The notes beneath the pieces were generated by a model. That model did no database searches and was not told the DNA's origin. It saw only the letters and a program-made list of their open reading frames with translations. This document shows positions 1 to 11,715 of a DNA stretch of 64,000 nt, one piece after another. The first letter of the stretch is position 1. The number at the start of each line of letters is the position of its first letter. A program made the position numbers and the translations under genes. Source of the stretch: Diphasiastrum complanatum (taxonomy: Eukaryota; Streptophyta; Lycopodiopsida; Lycopodiales; Lycopodiaceae); assembly GCA_029204225.1 (NCBI GenBank), contig CM055115.1, positions 8,737,466 through 8,801,465 on the forward strand, given 5' to 3'.

Positions 1-308
1 TGAAGTTTTGCAATTTTGTGAGTAAAATTGGCAAAATTTGAAATTGTTCTGATTGCATGCCAGTCATTTCCCTAATTTGTAGTACTGTGCTTGCATGGAT
101 TAGTTGCATGTTGATTCTCAGAGTGATTCTGACATGCATGAGAGATTTACAATGGATTTGAGTGGTCATACGCATGTGCTCTTACAGTTGGGTTACAAAT
201 CAATGTTAATGGATGACAAATTCTGTAAAACTGAAGTTTACGTAGGAAAATTCCGTAATGACGTTTGTAACTGATGCAGTGTGCTTTGCATGCCAGTTTG
301 ACATTGGG
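1..308. repeat. AT-rich segment with an inverted copy in the palindrome centre
   Basis: Positions 1-308 match the reverse complement of 27746-28053 with scattered mismatches. The match may extend beyond the window start. At about 309 it joins abruptly to family-B copia sequence. I recognise no gene in it. Confidence 0.8.
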
Positions 309-3104
309 GTAGTCCATCGATTATAGGCACGCTTGAGCCCGAGGCTCGAATTGTCGTATCGGAGGCAAAGGCATCGAAGGTTTGCATGGAACTTTGCATT
401 TGCCTTTGAAATCGTGAAATTGATCGTCGATAAAGACTGTATCCCTATTGAGTAAAATCTGCTAGGTATCGAAGTCGTATAGCTTGGTCAGATGAAGTGT
501 ATCCAGTAAGGATGATCTTGAGACCTCGGAAGTTGAATTTCTTCCTCGTCTCCTTCGGGATGTGCGCATAGGTGATGCATCCAAACACTCGAAGGTTCTT
601 CATTGAAGCCTTAGATCCTGTCCAAACCTCATGTGGTGTTTTGCCTATGAGGGCCTTAGTCGAACATTTGTTTTGGACGTAGGCTGCAATGGAGACAGCT
701 TCAACCCAGAAGCTCTGCAACAAAGATTCATGTGCCAGCATACATTTGGCTGACTCTACCAGGGTACGATTCTTACTCTCGGCTAAGCCATTAGATTGAG
801 GCGAATAAGGAGTGATAAACTGTTGTTCAATGCCTTGTCTTGGTAGTACTCCTTGAATTTAGTAGAGATGTACTCTCCACCATTATTGGACCTCAGGGCT
901 TTGATTTGTCTGCCAATTTCTTTCTCTGCATGCTCCTTGAAGATTCTGAAACAATTGAAAGCTTTTGACTTTCTCTTGATAAAGTACACTAAGCAATCCG
1001 CTAGAAACATGCTGATGGCTTGATCTAAATGGTTTCATGGCCAGTTTACAAACTAGACAAAGTAGATAATTTGACTTTCCTATCTGGATAGTCGAGATCA
1101 ACAACAATAGATTGTTTAGACATTTGTTGTACAAAAGAATAATTTAGGTGACAAAGTCTATAATGCCAAAGTGAACTGTTATTTCTTTGAATAGAAGTAC
1201 TAAGAGCCTGACTAGAGGTAGAACAACAATGATTTAATCTATACAAGTATCCATGTCTCTTTCCGAGTGCTAGGATCCTGTCTTTCCTATTAACTACTTT
1301 ACACTCATCGGATTCAATTTCTACTTTATGTCCTAGATCTGTAATTCCGCTAACAAAGATCAAATTTGTAGATAGATTTGGTACATGCAATACATTTCAA
1401 AGTAGCTTAGATTGATTGTTTGCAAAGCTCAATCTTACTGTACCTTCACCTTTGATAGCATGTGTGCTATTGTTGCCCATGTGAACATATCATTTGGTAT
1501 TGGAAGGCGTATAGGACTCGAAATAGCCAATATGTCTACTCATTTGCTGTGTGGCTCCGGAGTTCAGAAACCAGGAGCTGTTGTTGGATGTTTTTTGATG
1601 GCTAGTCATTAAGGCATCATTATCCGATTTTTGAATCCACTGTGTGGCTCTGGCAGTACTCCTTGAATTTAGTAGAGATGTACTCTCCACCATTATTGGA
1701 CCTCAGGGCTTTGATGTGTCTGCCAATTTCTTTCTCTGCATGCTCCTTGAAGATTCTGAAACAATTGAAAGCTTTTGACTTCTTCTTGATAAAGTACACT
1801 AAGCAATCCGCTAGAAACATGCTGATGGCTTGATCTAAATGGTTTCATGGCCAGTTTACAAACTAGACAAAGTAGATAATTTGACTTTCCTATCTGGATA
1901 GTCGAGATCAACAACAATAGATTGTTTAGACGTTTGTTGTACAAAAGAATAATTTAGGTGACAAAGTCTATAATGCCAAAGTGAACTGTTATTTCTTTGA
2001 ATAGAAGTACTAAGAGCCTGACTAGAGGTAGAACAACAATTATTTAATCTATACAAGTATCCATGTCTCTTTTCGAGTGCTAGCATCCTGTCTTTCCTAT
2101 TAACTACTTTACACTCATCGGATTCAATTTCTACTTTATGTCCTAGATCTGTAATTCCGCTAACAAAGATCAAATTTGTAGATAGATTTGGTACATGCAG
2201 TACATTTCAAAGTAGCTTAGATTGATCGTTTGCAAAGCTCAATCTTATTGTACCTTCACCTTTGATAGCATGTGTGCTATTGTTGCCCATGTGAACATAT
2301 CATTTGGTATTGGAAGGCGTATAGGACTCGAAATAGCCAATATGGCTACTCATTTGTTGTGTGGCTCCGGAGTTCAGAAACCAGGAGTTGTTGTTGGATG
2401 TTTTTTGATGGCTAGTCATTAAGGCATCATTATCCGATTCTTGAATCGACTGTGGTGCTTCTGTACCTGCATTTGTCACCTGTTTCGACTACCCCTTGCT
2501 GTTGTTATTTTCTTGCAGTATGCGACAATCTTGGATCTTGTGGTTGGTTCACCGGAATATGTGCAGAACAGCTACCTCTTTGTCGGCTAGTTTGACTGCT
2601 CTTGACGCTGTGTCGGTTCATGATTTAGCTTTGGTTGCTTTGGGCCTTTCTTCTTTTACTGAGTTCAGCCTTTGTTGGTGTATAAGGCATGAGAGTCGAC
2701 ACTTGAGGAACCAGAGACTTTGTTCCTTCTCCTCTCTTCCTAACACAACATTGTCATGACTCTTCAAAGAGTCAATTCAGGGTGTGTCAAGATGATCATC
2801 ACCCAACTGTCATATGAGCTTTTAAAGCTTGAAAGTAGTGTCATTACTACATCTTGATCATCTATGACAGAACCAAAAGTGGCCATTTGCTTTAGCAGGT
2901 TCTTGAACTGGTTGATGTGATTCTATAGGGAATCTCGTTGGTCATCTCGAGCGAGAAAATGTTCTTTCTTAGATGTAGCTTGGAAGCTATGTCGCGCACA
3001 TCGTACAGAGTGCTCAAGATGTCCCAGACTTCCTTGGAGATCTGAGCTTCATACACATGGCCGATTTGAGTGTCTGATATATTGAGGATGATCAATGCAA
3101 AGAC
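309..3104 (-). pseudogene. Family-B Ty1/copia gag-pol remnant, reversed, with internal duplication
   Basis: Reading the minus strand from 3100 down to 309 gives a decayed copia polyprotein. Order: gag N-terminal part (2892-3095, motif DIGHVYEA-like), a gag/zinc region with stops (2490-2890), protease with the NSGATQ motif (1490-1693), the GAG-pre-integrase motif WHYRLCHLN (1046-1390, repeated at 1856-2173), integrase core with LRSNNGGEY (783-1010, repeated at 1620-1820), and the post-core part with KTPHEVWTGSKASMKNLRVFGC (445-741). Stops, frameshifts and an 810-bp internal duplication break it. The usual second catalytic Asp of integrase (LRSDNGG) is Asn here. RT and RNase H are absent. It ends at 309 in sequence seen again near 43670. 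Confidence 0.85.
842..2461. repeat. 810-bp tandem duplication within copia B
   Basis: About 842-1651 and 1652-2461 are head-to-tail copies with an offset of exactly 810 bases wherever checked (for example reading frames at 883/1693 and 1412/2222). Each copy spans integrase core, pre-integrase and protease in antisense. The junction at about 1650 joins protease sequence to integrase sequence, so it postdates or coincides with loss of function. Confidence 0.85.
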
Positions 3105-3302
3105 TTAGAATTTGCTTTGCACAGGAACACAGATCATGCTACACAATAACACAGACATAAAACACTCTCCACAGAAAGCTCACATAGCAACTGTATTTCT
3201 CAAAATGAAATTACACTGTACATATAGTTGTTCACTCAGGCAACCCATGTATGATCCAAGTTGCCATTGGCGGGATGCATGTCCCATCGACTTGCCTCGT
3301 GG
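3105..3302 (-). mobile_element. Family-A LTR fragment
   Basis: This is the reverse complement of the LTR at 4295-4529 and close to 60907-61175, starting with the TTAGAATT terminal motif. It joins family-B gag at the same base as the junction at 60906/60907, so both derive from one insertion event. It is truncated at about 3302. Confidence 0.75.
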
Positions 3303-3640
3303 GTAAATTTATAGGCAAAACCTTATATAATGTGCAGCTGTTATATGGAAGACTCGAGTACTGGTCACTTACGAAAAAGATCTACCCTCTTTACACATGC
3401 TCAAGAAGAAAAGTTCTGCTGCGTCAAGTGATTCTTCTGATGCAATTCATGTTATAACCTTGTTCACATACAAACTGAAGCAGCTGGGACATCGACAAGC
3501 AAAGATGTACCCCAAAAAAACAATTGATGATCGATGCAACAATAGAGACTGGTCATTTTCTTTTCAACATCGAGTGCGAATTTTTGTATAGATTACAACA
3601 ACGATATCGCATCCATTTGCGCAGTCCCAAATCTTCATAT
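3303..3640. repeat. Spacer present only in the outer ends of the inverted repeat
   Basis: It matches the reverse complement of 53524-53842 and marks the outermost detectable pairing of the two arms. I see no gene in it. Confidence 0.8.
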
Positions 3641-4137
3641 TCAAACTTTTATAGATTTTTGGAAGGAGCACATTACAACAATTCATCTACATTTGGAGGA
3701 CCTGCTCAATCTGAGGATGAGGACATATGATAACATGGCATGATCTACTTGCCTCTTATTTCGATCTACATAATGCAAAATAATTATTTCTTATGATAGT
3801 TTGTTTGTTGTTTAAAAAAGAATGAGCTTAGAATAGATTAAGTGTATTTTGATACCAGGTCAAAGATCAAATCGATCCATGGTCGATTTTCATTTCGACC
3901 CAGAGTCCATATGTTATTATGATCCTTGTCAAAAGTGGTTATGGAACTTAAGACGGATATTTCATAGTTAGAACAGCCACGAGGCTATATAAAGAGCATT
4001 TGTTCTCGCATATTTCTTTGAAATGGAATGAAGTGAAGTTAGTGAGTTAGTCTATTTTCATTCTCAAGTCATTGATAGATATTAGTATCGCTTAGACTAA
4101 TATCCACCTGGATTTCCAAGGGAAAGCTAGTGCTATC
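3641..4137 (+). mobile_element. Family-B copia LTR and leader, copy 1
   Basis: It contains a TATA motif (TATATAAAG, about 3986-3994), a conserved block ending in TTAGTGAGTTAG, and a short leader before an ATG. The same block recurs at 7435-7866 (+), 18207-18350 (+), 26341-26925 (-) and 53101-53523 (-), and without the TATA at 14301-14450 and 42600-42745. Exact LTR ends are not clear. This copy has about 75 extra bases near 3735-3815 that copy 2 lacks. Confidence 0.65.
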
Positions 4138-4290
4138 ATGGACAAGCTTGATGGAGCCAATTACCATATGTAGAAATTTAAGATGAGAACTGTGCTAATG
4201 GCTAAGGAATTGTATGACGTTGTTATAGGTGCAGAGGTAAGAAACAAAGCTGACGATGTTGCAATATCTCGATGGAAGCTGAAGGTCCTT
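4138..4290 (+). pseudogene. Family-B copia gag, N-terminal fragment
   Basis: The reading MDKLDGANYH is followed by an in-frame TAG at 4171, then KFKMRT and further gag sequence. It ends at about 4287, where the family-A LTR begins. The intact form of this segment is at 7866. It appears to be the upstream flank of a family-A insertion. Confidence 0.75.
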
Positions 4291-4294
4291 TGAG

Positions 4295-4529
4295 TTAGAA
4301 TTAAAGTAGAATCATTGTGTTACTGTACTGTGGGTCCTATCAGTGGATGGGACATGCGTCCCGCCAACGACAACCTGGATCTTGCATGGGTTGCCTGAGT
4401 GAACAACTATATGTACAGTGTAATTTCATTTTGAGAAATACAGTTGCTATGTGAGCTTGTTGTGGAGAGTGTTTTCTGTCTGTGTTACTGTGTAGCATGA
4501 TCTGTGTTCCTGTTCAATGCAAATTTTAA
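4295..4529 (+). mobile_element. Family-A copia 5' LTR
   Basis: A 235-bp LTR running from TTAGAATT to AATTTTAA, followed by a tRNA-Met primer site. It matches the reverse complement of 60907-61175. The ends form short inverted repeats. The exact boundary is uncertain by a few bases because GAG precedes TTAGAATT at both ends of the family. Confidence 0.75.
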
Positions 4530-4531
4530 GT

Positions 4532-4543
4532 TGGTATCAGAGC
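4532..4543 (+). promoter_or_regulatory. Primer-binding site for initiator Met tRNA (family A)
   Basis: TGGTATCAGAGC is the classic plant copia PBS, complementary to the 3' end of initiator Met tRNA. It lies two bases after the LTR terminal motif. Confidence 0.85.
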
Positions 4544-5733
4544 CGTACAGGGAGTGTACACAGTACAACATCGTCGTTGAAGAGAGCTTCGGGAGAACTG
4601 TCTTCTGAGAGTTCGGGGTTTACGGCGGGTTGAAGACGGAAATAGAAGCACTGGTGCACGGTTTCTAGTTTCTAGAGGCTTGCTAAACTTAGCAGAGGGA
4701 CTATTAGCCTGTGCGTAACATCAAACAGGGAAAAATTTGGTGAAAATTTGACAATTTTGAAGCCAGCTGAAAATTGAAACCGGGTTTGGGGTTACGATTT
4801 TTATACATAACTGGTGATTTCTTCATTGTTTGTGCACCATTTTGGATGTCGTAAGGACAGGAAGAAAGCTAATCACATTGTCAACCAGCCATGGAGATAT
4901 TCTGAGGCTTATGTCAGAGATTTGTCTCTAGACAATTAACCTAGCAGATTTGCGGTAAAAGGTGAAAAAAAAGCCACTTTGTCAAGTTGAGCTAAAATCA
5001 CCGTTTCTCCACGGAATTTCTTGAGTGAACACTCTACAGACTTGGAATCAGTAGGGCGACCCTACTCCAGGCCTCAGATTGTTCTCAAATCGACCCAGAG
5101 GCGAGTTAGATCAAACAAAAATGAGTGTGGAGAGGCGCGGCCGTAGACAGGGAGGTCACGGACTGTTCGCGCATGGAACCAGGGTGAGAGCATAACGTTT
5201 CTAAGTGGATAGTGTCTACAAGACTCTCCATTGGTGCACAGAAGTGTTCAGATCCGTTGGATAGAGGAGTTACAAGATCGACGGCTCAGATTGTGCTACC
5301 TAGAAGGGATATCCACAGTTGGATCAGATTCAGCCATTGGATGGAGTCTGAAGGGTTGTTGAAGAGGGCCCTGAAGAAGTGAAGTGCATTTTAGCCTTCA
5401 ACTTCATTAAAAATTTTCATACTGAAATTGGAGCTGGGTCCCTTCACAAGTGAAGAGTGGAGTTTCTTCAAGGTGAAGAAATAGTTCAAAAACTAGAAAA
5501 CTCTCTATTTTTGGGTCCTTTGCCTGTTTTGACCCAAACGAAAGGCTATAACCTCCAAACAAAGGGCACCCATACTGTACCTGCAAGTACGGTATAGCAA
5601 AACAGAGTGATTGCAGCGGAGAAAGTGTTCGGAGTATGCCAAAAGTGCAGGTCATTATTTTCAACTTCTCACATCATTGTTGGCCTCGAGATACTGTTTT
5701 TATCCTATGGCAGAAATTTTAAGCAGTTTTGCG
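4544..5733 (+). other. Family-A untranslated leader
   Basis: About 1.2 kb between PBS and gag start with no coding signal. It is long for a copia leader. Short frames here have no recognisable content. Confidence 0.6.
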
Positions 5734-7434
5734 ATGGCAAACATGGGAGAGGCCATTTTGAGTGAAAGTAGCAAATTGGACGGGATTTCTTAATATGCAG
5801 TGTGGAAATTCAAAATGAAAAACATGTTGATGGAGAAAGACGTGTGGGAAGTCATCACAGGTGATGAGAGAAGGCCGCCAAATGAAGCTGATATCAAAGT
5901 GTTCGACAAAAAGATGAGGAAAGCTTTGACCTTCATTAACTTGTCAGTGAAGGATCACATCATTACCCACATTTGTGATGCTGTGACACCCAGACAGGCA
6001 TGGGATGTGCTAAAGGAGCAGTTTGAGATGTCAAATCCGTCAAGAATCATGTTTCTGAAGTCAAAGTTGAATAGTGCCCGCATGGAGCAAGGAGAGAACA
6101 TTCAGATGTACAAGATCAGAATCAAGACAATGAGAGATGAACTGCATTCTATTGGTGAGCGCATACGTGACGTGGAGCTGGTGCACAATGCATTGTGTGG
6201 CATTGCAGAACCCTATCAGATGTTTGTGAGCGGAATAGCATCAACAGAAAGATTGCCAACCTTTGACGAGCTCACGGAAATCTTGATGCAGGAAGAGCAA
6301 CGACGAGAAATGGTGAAAGCTAGACGTCAAAATACTGACGATCAGGCACTTGCGACACGCCAAAAACAAGGCAAGGGCAAGGGCAAGAAGAAGTCTAAGC
6401 AACAATTTGCCAAGTCTCAAGAGGACGAGGGATCTTCTAGTAAAACTAAGAAGAAAGGCAAGTGCTTCCATTGTGGTAAAAAGGGCCATTGGAAGAGTGA
6501 ATGTCGCAAATTCCTGGCGGTACAAGTCAAGGGGAAACCAAAACAAGCATGTAACCTTGTCGATGAGGGTGAGATTGAAGACTCTAGCATCTTCATATCT
6601 GCATTGTCATCTAATCAAGATGATCAAGCATGGTATATTGACTTGGGAGCCACAAGACACATGACAGGTAACAAGAATTGGTTCAGTAGTTTGAAGATGT
6701 CGGATAATGGAACATCTGTTTCACAAGCAAATGGTGAGGTGTGCAAGATCAAGGGAATAGGCACCGTTTCAATCCAACTACTTGATGGCAAAAGCAGGAT
6801 GATCAGGGAGGTACTTTACGTATCAGGTGTGAAGAAAAATCTACTTTCTGTTGGAGTCATTACTGATCAAAAGTTGAAAGTGGAATTCGCCCATGATCGT
6901 TGCTTTGTGAGGGATGTGAACCAAAAGTTCAAAGTTATTGCGGATGGAGTAAGAGAGCCCAATACAAAATTGTACAGGTTGAATGCTACAATTAAGGGGC
7001 AACACGAACTTGTATCGTCCATTCCATCGCAAACTGAGTTGTGGCATAAGAGGCTTGGTCACTTGAACTTGGGAAGCCTCAGTTTGATGAGAAAATTGGA
7101 GATGGTAACAGGATTGCCTACCATAGAAGATCACTTGAAATCGATATGCGAATCCTGTGTATATGGGAAGCAGCATCGAGAGAAGTCCAATAAAGGGGGT
7201 GTTGCAAGAGCAAAGAACATTTTGGATTTAATCCACACAGATTTATGTGGGACTATGAGGACCATGTCCTTAGGTAAAGCCTTCTATTTCATGACCTTTA
7301 TTGATGATATGTCACGTAAGACGTGGATCTACTTCTTGAAGAAGAAATCAGATGCATTTGATAACTTCAAGAGCTTCAAAGCATTGGTCGAAAATCAGAC
7401 AGGTAGGAAGATCAAAGTTCTAAGATCAGATAGT
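5734..7434 (+). pseudogene. Family-A Ty1/copia gag-protease-integrase, truncated
   Basis: Translation most likely began at ATG 5734 (alternatives 5743 and 5707). An in-frame TAA at 5791-5793 replaces the conserved Asn of the KLDGxNYxxW motif. The frame then stays open. Domains: copia gag (UBN2-like) with KSKLNSARM, a basic Lys/Gly-rich linker, zinc knuckle CFHCGKKGHWKSEC (about 6472-6513), protease with DLGATRHMT where DSG is expected (about 6641), pre-integrase WHKRLGHLN (about 7043), the first integrase Asp (HTDLCG, about 7233) and LRSD, where it stops. At 7434 the sequence jumps to family-B LTR, so integrase C-terminus, RT and RNase H are missing. The open frame runs on to 7569 through unrelated sequence. 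The nonsense codon and altered protease triad make it non-functional. Confidence 0.85.
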
Positions 7435-7865
7435 GTCCCAAATTTTCATATTCAAACTTTAATAGATTTTTGGAAGGAGCACATTAAAACAATTCATCTA
7501 CATTTGGAGGACTTGCTTAATCTGAGGATGAGGACATGTGATAAAAAGAATGAGCTTAGAATAGGTTAAGTGTATTTCAATACCAGGTCAAAGATCAAAT
7601 TGATCCATGGTCGATTTTCATTTCGACCTAGAGTCCATATGCTATTATGATCCTTTTCAAAAGTGGTTATGGAACTTAAGATGACTATTTCATATTTAGA
7701 ACAACTACTAGGCTATATAAAGAGCATTTGTTCTCGCATATTTCTTTGAAATGGAATGATGTGAAGTTAGTGAGTTAGTCTATTTTCATTCTCAATTCAC
7801 TGATAGTTATTACTATCGCTTAGACTAATATCCACCTGGATTTCCAAGGGAAAGCCAGTCCTATC
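7435..7865 (+). mobile_element. Family-B copia LTR and leader, copy 2
   Basis: A direct repeat of 3641-4137 lacking its 75-base insertion, with TATATAA at about 7714. The right-arm copy (53101-53523, reversed) matches this version. Together with copy 1 it brackets the family-A fragment. Confidence 0.75.
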
Positions 7866-8265
7866 ATGGACAAGCTTGATGGAGCCAATCACCATCTACA
7901 GAAATTTAAGATGAGAACTGTGCTAATGGCTAAGAAATTTTATGACGTTGTTATAGGTGTAGAGGTAAGAAACGAAGCTGACAATGCTGCAATCTCTCGA
8001 TGGAAGCTGAAGGATGGCAAAGCCTTTGTGCTGATCATCCTCAATATATCAGACACTCAAATCAGCCATGTGTATGAAGCTCATATCTCCAAGGAATTCT
8101 GGGACATCTTGAGCACTCTGTACGATGTGCGCGACGTAGCTTCCAAGCTACATCTAAGAAAGAACATTTTCTCCCTCAAGATGACCAACGAAGATTCCTA
8201 CAGAATCACATCAACCAGTTCAAGAACCTGCTAAAGCAAATGGCCACTTTTGGATTTGTCATAGA
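7866..8265 (+). pseudogene. Family-B copia gag fragment
   Basis: Starts MDKLDGANHH and runs as an open frame of 122 codons through the gag motifs VIIGVEV-like, LIILNISDTQ and WDILSTLYDV. A frameshift near 8205 shifts it out of the SLQSHINQFKNLLKQM register seen in the copy at 60508-60906. At about 8266 it is cut and joined to element D. The mirrored copy is at 52700-53100. Confidence 0.8.
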
Positions 8266-9761
8266 TGATTTTGAGCTCCCTGAGATCCAGATTTGATCAA
8301 TTCCGCACATGTATCAAGGCTCCCTGAGCCAAAGGATTTATCGTTTGATTGACCACTTTATGGTCCACTCCATGCCTTGTTGCTTCTGCACCTTGATTTC
8401 TCTCCTTGTCCCAGCCTGATCTTGATACATTTCCTTCTTGGCTCTTTAAGGTAGACAAAGATTGAGTACTCCGCAATGCACCTCTCACTTAGCTTGAAGT
8501 AGCTCTTTGAATAAGCCCAAATGTAACCATTGACCTCATGGAAAGCCAAAGGGTCGCACCAGTTTGATCCGCATACGAACTATCTCTTCGCGTTTTGTTT
8601 GAAGCACCATGTCCATCACACAAAACATGACTTTCACAATTCCATCACTGGTCAGTTGCCTCACAGTCAAAACAAGAAGTGTACATCGAGCTTGGCTTCA
8701 AGTAGCTCTCTTTGGATCAAACACATGCACCCAGAGTTTGCACTAGTCCGATCTCAATACGAACTGTCCCTTAGCGTTCGTTCGAAATACCAAGTCTCTC
8801 ATGCAAGACTCAACTTTCACAGTTCCTTCATTGATCAGCTGCCTTACACGTGACACAAGCCATTGTACTCATATTTTTCTCATCATTGCTGGTCCAGAGA
8901 AAGCCTATAACAAGCTTTCCTTTCCACAACAAAAACTTGTCAACTTATTAGGTCCAAAGTTCACCATTCTTCTCGTTTGAGTATGGCTAGGTCACCTTGA
9001 ATTTGCCCCCGTTTTGATCAACTTTCATTCAAAATTTGCCCCAGGAGAGAGGTGTGTGTGATAGTTCCCCTCCACTTATAAAATTAGCTGATCGGACTTA
9101 GAGTATAGTTCTTCGGACAAAAAGCCTTTCCAACACTTTGCTTCCCATCTTCTAGGATTATGGCTCGATCCAACTTGTTGCCAATTTCTGAAGAGGATCC
9201 TAGTCTTTCCCCTTTAAGGAAAAACCCAACTGATACTAGATATCACCCATGCTCAGTGAGTTTCAGTTCCGAAGGTGGCCGTCCCAAAATGAAGACCAAC
9301 TACTCCATGGAAGATCTCCTCTGAAATTGCCCTTTCCAACTTTTGACTTCCTGCTTGCATCTGGTAGGCGTTGTCGCAAATGAAACTAACCCAAGAAATA
9401 GGCTAGCCATCCATCCTTTACAAATATTGAGTCATTTCGTTGTCGTTCACGTGCGAGTACTTGAACTGCAAATCCGCCCAACAGATTTTGTAGTCCTCTT
9501 CGTTTGATGGTATCAGCCTTCAAAAGAAAGGTTCCTTCTCGAGCCATCAGCTCCTTGTATCACAAGCAATCATGCAAACCAGGCCAAGCATGAGTACTAA
9601 GACTCACCACGAATACATACAAGTAAGACACTCAGGCAGGTTTACTAACAAGTAACAAAGACAAGGTCCCCCTTTGAGATGGTCCTGCCAACGGACCTTT
9701 GCCTGGCCGTGCCCATACAAATCGATCACAGAATCAGCCCACATAGGACACCCCTCCAACT

Positions 9762-10425
9762 ATCCGTGCTTTCACCATTAAGCAGCACATTGCCTCAGTC
9801 ACACCCCACCACTTTTTGGTTGATAGCCCTTATAGCTAAACGATCGGCAGCATACCCCCAAATCGTGGACGCACCCGTGTTTTCACCGTTAGGCAGCACA
9901 TTTTCTCAGTAACGCCCCCACCAAATTTGGTCGATAGCCCTTCTAGCTAAACGAACGGCAGCTATCCTTGAATATACCACCCCCGTGGACGCACCTGTGC
10001 TTTCACCGTTAGGCAACACATTGCCTCAGTAACGCCCCCACCAAATCTAGTTGATAGCCCTTATAGCTAAACGATCGGCAGCATACCACCCAAATTGTGG
10101 ATGCACCCGTGCTTTCACTGTTAGGCAGCACATTGCCTTAGTAACGCCCCCACCAAATTTGGTCGATAGCCCATATAGCTAAACGAAGGGTGGCTATCGC
10201 GAATATGTCACCTCGCACCCCACAAGGCACAGACCGTGCTTACACCAACCTAATGGCAGCACATTGCCTCATCTGTCCTATGTGCAAACGGCGCCGGGCC
10301 CGAACCACGGAAATTGACCGTGCTTACACCTCAAGGGCAACACCTTGACTCATCAACCCCCGTTCTGCCGACCACCCCGACTATGGACGCACCCGTGCTT
10401 ACACTGTGGGCAGCATCTTGCACAA
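9762..10425. repeat. Tandem array in element D leader (left copy)
   Basis: About seven degenerate units share the cores GTGCTTTCACCGTTAGGCAG and CACATTGCCTCAGTAACGCC. The first four are spaced about 115-120 bases (starts near 9762, 9878, 9997 and 10110). Later units (about 10233, 10320 and 10395) are shorter and keep only the first core. The array lies just inside the PBS. The mirrored array is at about 46580-47245. Confidence 0.8.
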
Positions 10426-10506
10426 CAGTTGTCTTGATGAACCCCAAACAGTGGCCATTTCCTTGAGATCCACATAGTTGACCGACCAGTCGGCTCTGAT
10501 ACCACA

Positions 10507-11710
10507 TGTAGCGCAGGCATCCCAAAGGGAGCCGGGAACCACGACTTAGCTTCCTAGCCTTCAACTCTTGCCATCCAAACCCACTTGACATACAAGCAGC
10601 CAACTCGCCAACAACGATTAGACTTAACCAACTTGAAGTTCCGAAAACCAACATTGAGATCCAACCTGGCGCCATGCCAGATCGGGGGTCCCGATGTGGG
10701 TGACTTCCTTCCAAGCAAGCCGCCCGACATACATCAAACTTAACCAACTCGAAGCTTTGTTACAAACGAGTAACATCCATTCCAAGCAAGCGGTCTCCAA
10801 TTGAAAGCTTCGTCACGAGTGCTAGAAGCCAACCTGGCGCCACGCCAGACTGGACAGCCATAAACAGGTTACTTCCACCCAAGCAAGCCATCCAACTTAG
10901 CCGACAGGTTAGAGCCCGTTCCCCAAGAGCTTAACCCATTCACATTCATGCAAGGAACACTGAGAACCACAAGCCATGAAAGATATGGAGACAACCAGTT
11001 CCTGGACCAAATGGTCCCGACAGCATACCGCTAGCACCACGGACCGAATGGTCCCGACGGCATACCGCTAGCGTCCCGGGATACGACCCTCAGCTATGTG
11101 CCAACTTAAAAATTTTGAAGCTGCCTTACAAATGGCGCTTTTACCGAACACTGAAACCCAGAAGGTAATCAGAGTCAGTTTGATGAAAATCCTACTTTAT
11201 TGATAAATCTAAGAAGGTTACATTTCAAGTGTGTGACCGACCCTAGTCTCCGGGGAGCGGGCATGCCAAGGCGAGTGCCACGACAACATTCCAGCAAGGG
11301 AGGCTGAGACTTGGTTGGAGCTCGCCCTGAGTCGCAACCCGCACTCCCCTATAGTATTGGTGGTATTCGGCACCCCCTCTCATACCAAGCACTCTACCCA
11401 GCTGGTAAAGCACGTTTTTCTCTCTCTAGAAAGTCATTTTCTCTCTCTAGATTTTATTGATCTCCAGGCTTCCTTTAATCACGCCTAGATCGTGTGAGGT
11501 GATTGCACATCGATCTGAGCTCTTTGGACTTCACTAGAACCGATCAAAGATTTTCAGCCATAGGAACTTGGCGCCGGTTGGATTCTGGTCACAGTGGCGC
11601 TGGGAGCGGTGCCAGCACCATTGGCACCGGGAGCAGCAGCAGCTGGCGCCAGGGACGATGCTGGCGCCAGTGGCGCCGGAAGTAAAGCTTGTAAAGGTAG
11701 CTTTACAACA
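10507..11710 (-). mobile_element. Element D LTR (left copy)
   Basis: An LTR with TG..CA ends on the minus strand. Its U3-side end carries clustered GGCGCC palindromes (about 11570-11680) and the self-complementary GTAAAGCTACCTTTAC. Short open frames rich in Ala/Gly/Pro here are compositional. Confidence 0.75.
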
Positions 11711-11715
11711 GATAG

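Larger units (their letters stand above)
8270..11710 (-). mobile_element. Element D, truncated left-arm copy (non-coding LTR element)
   Basis: Reverse-complement counterpart of 45348-48727. It has an LTR at 10507-11710 (about 1.2 kb, reading TGTTGTAAAG to GCGCTACA on the minus strand), a PBS at 10493-10504 (reverse complement of TGGTATCAGAGC) and an internal region 8270-10492. The other LTR and the end of the internal region are missing because the copy is truncated at 8270. I see no gag or pol coding sequence. The flank GATAG (11711-11715) is the complement of the target duplication CTATC of the complete copy. Confidence 0.8.

Noticed and set aside
2496-2759. 87-codon plus-strand frame
   Set aside because: It is antisense to the family-B gag/protease region and broken in the related copy near 52350-52600.
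9762-10425. Regularly spaced repeats that might suggest a CRISPR-like array
   Set aside because: Units are about 118 bases, degenerate, contiguous and inside an LTR element of a plant genome; no short repeat/unique spacer pattern.
10331-10747. 138-codon minus-strand frame in element D (and 46271-46648 on the right)
   Set aside because: It crosses the LTR-PBS boundary and tandem array; the frame differs between D copies and has no recognisable motif.
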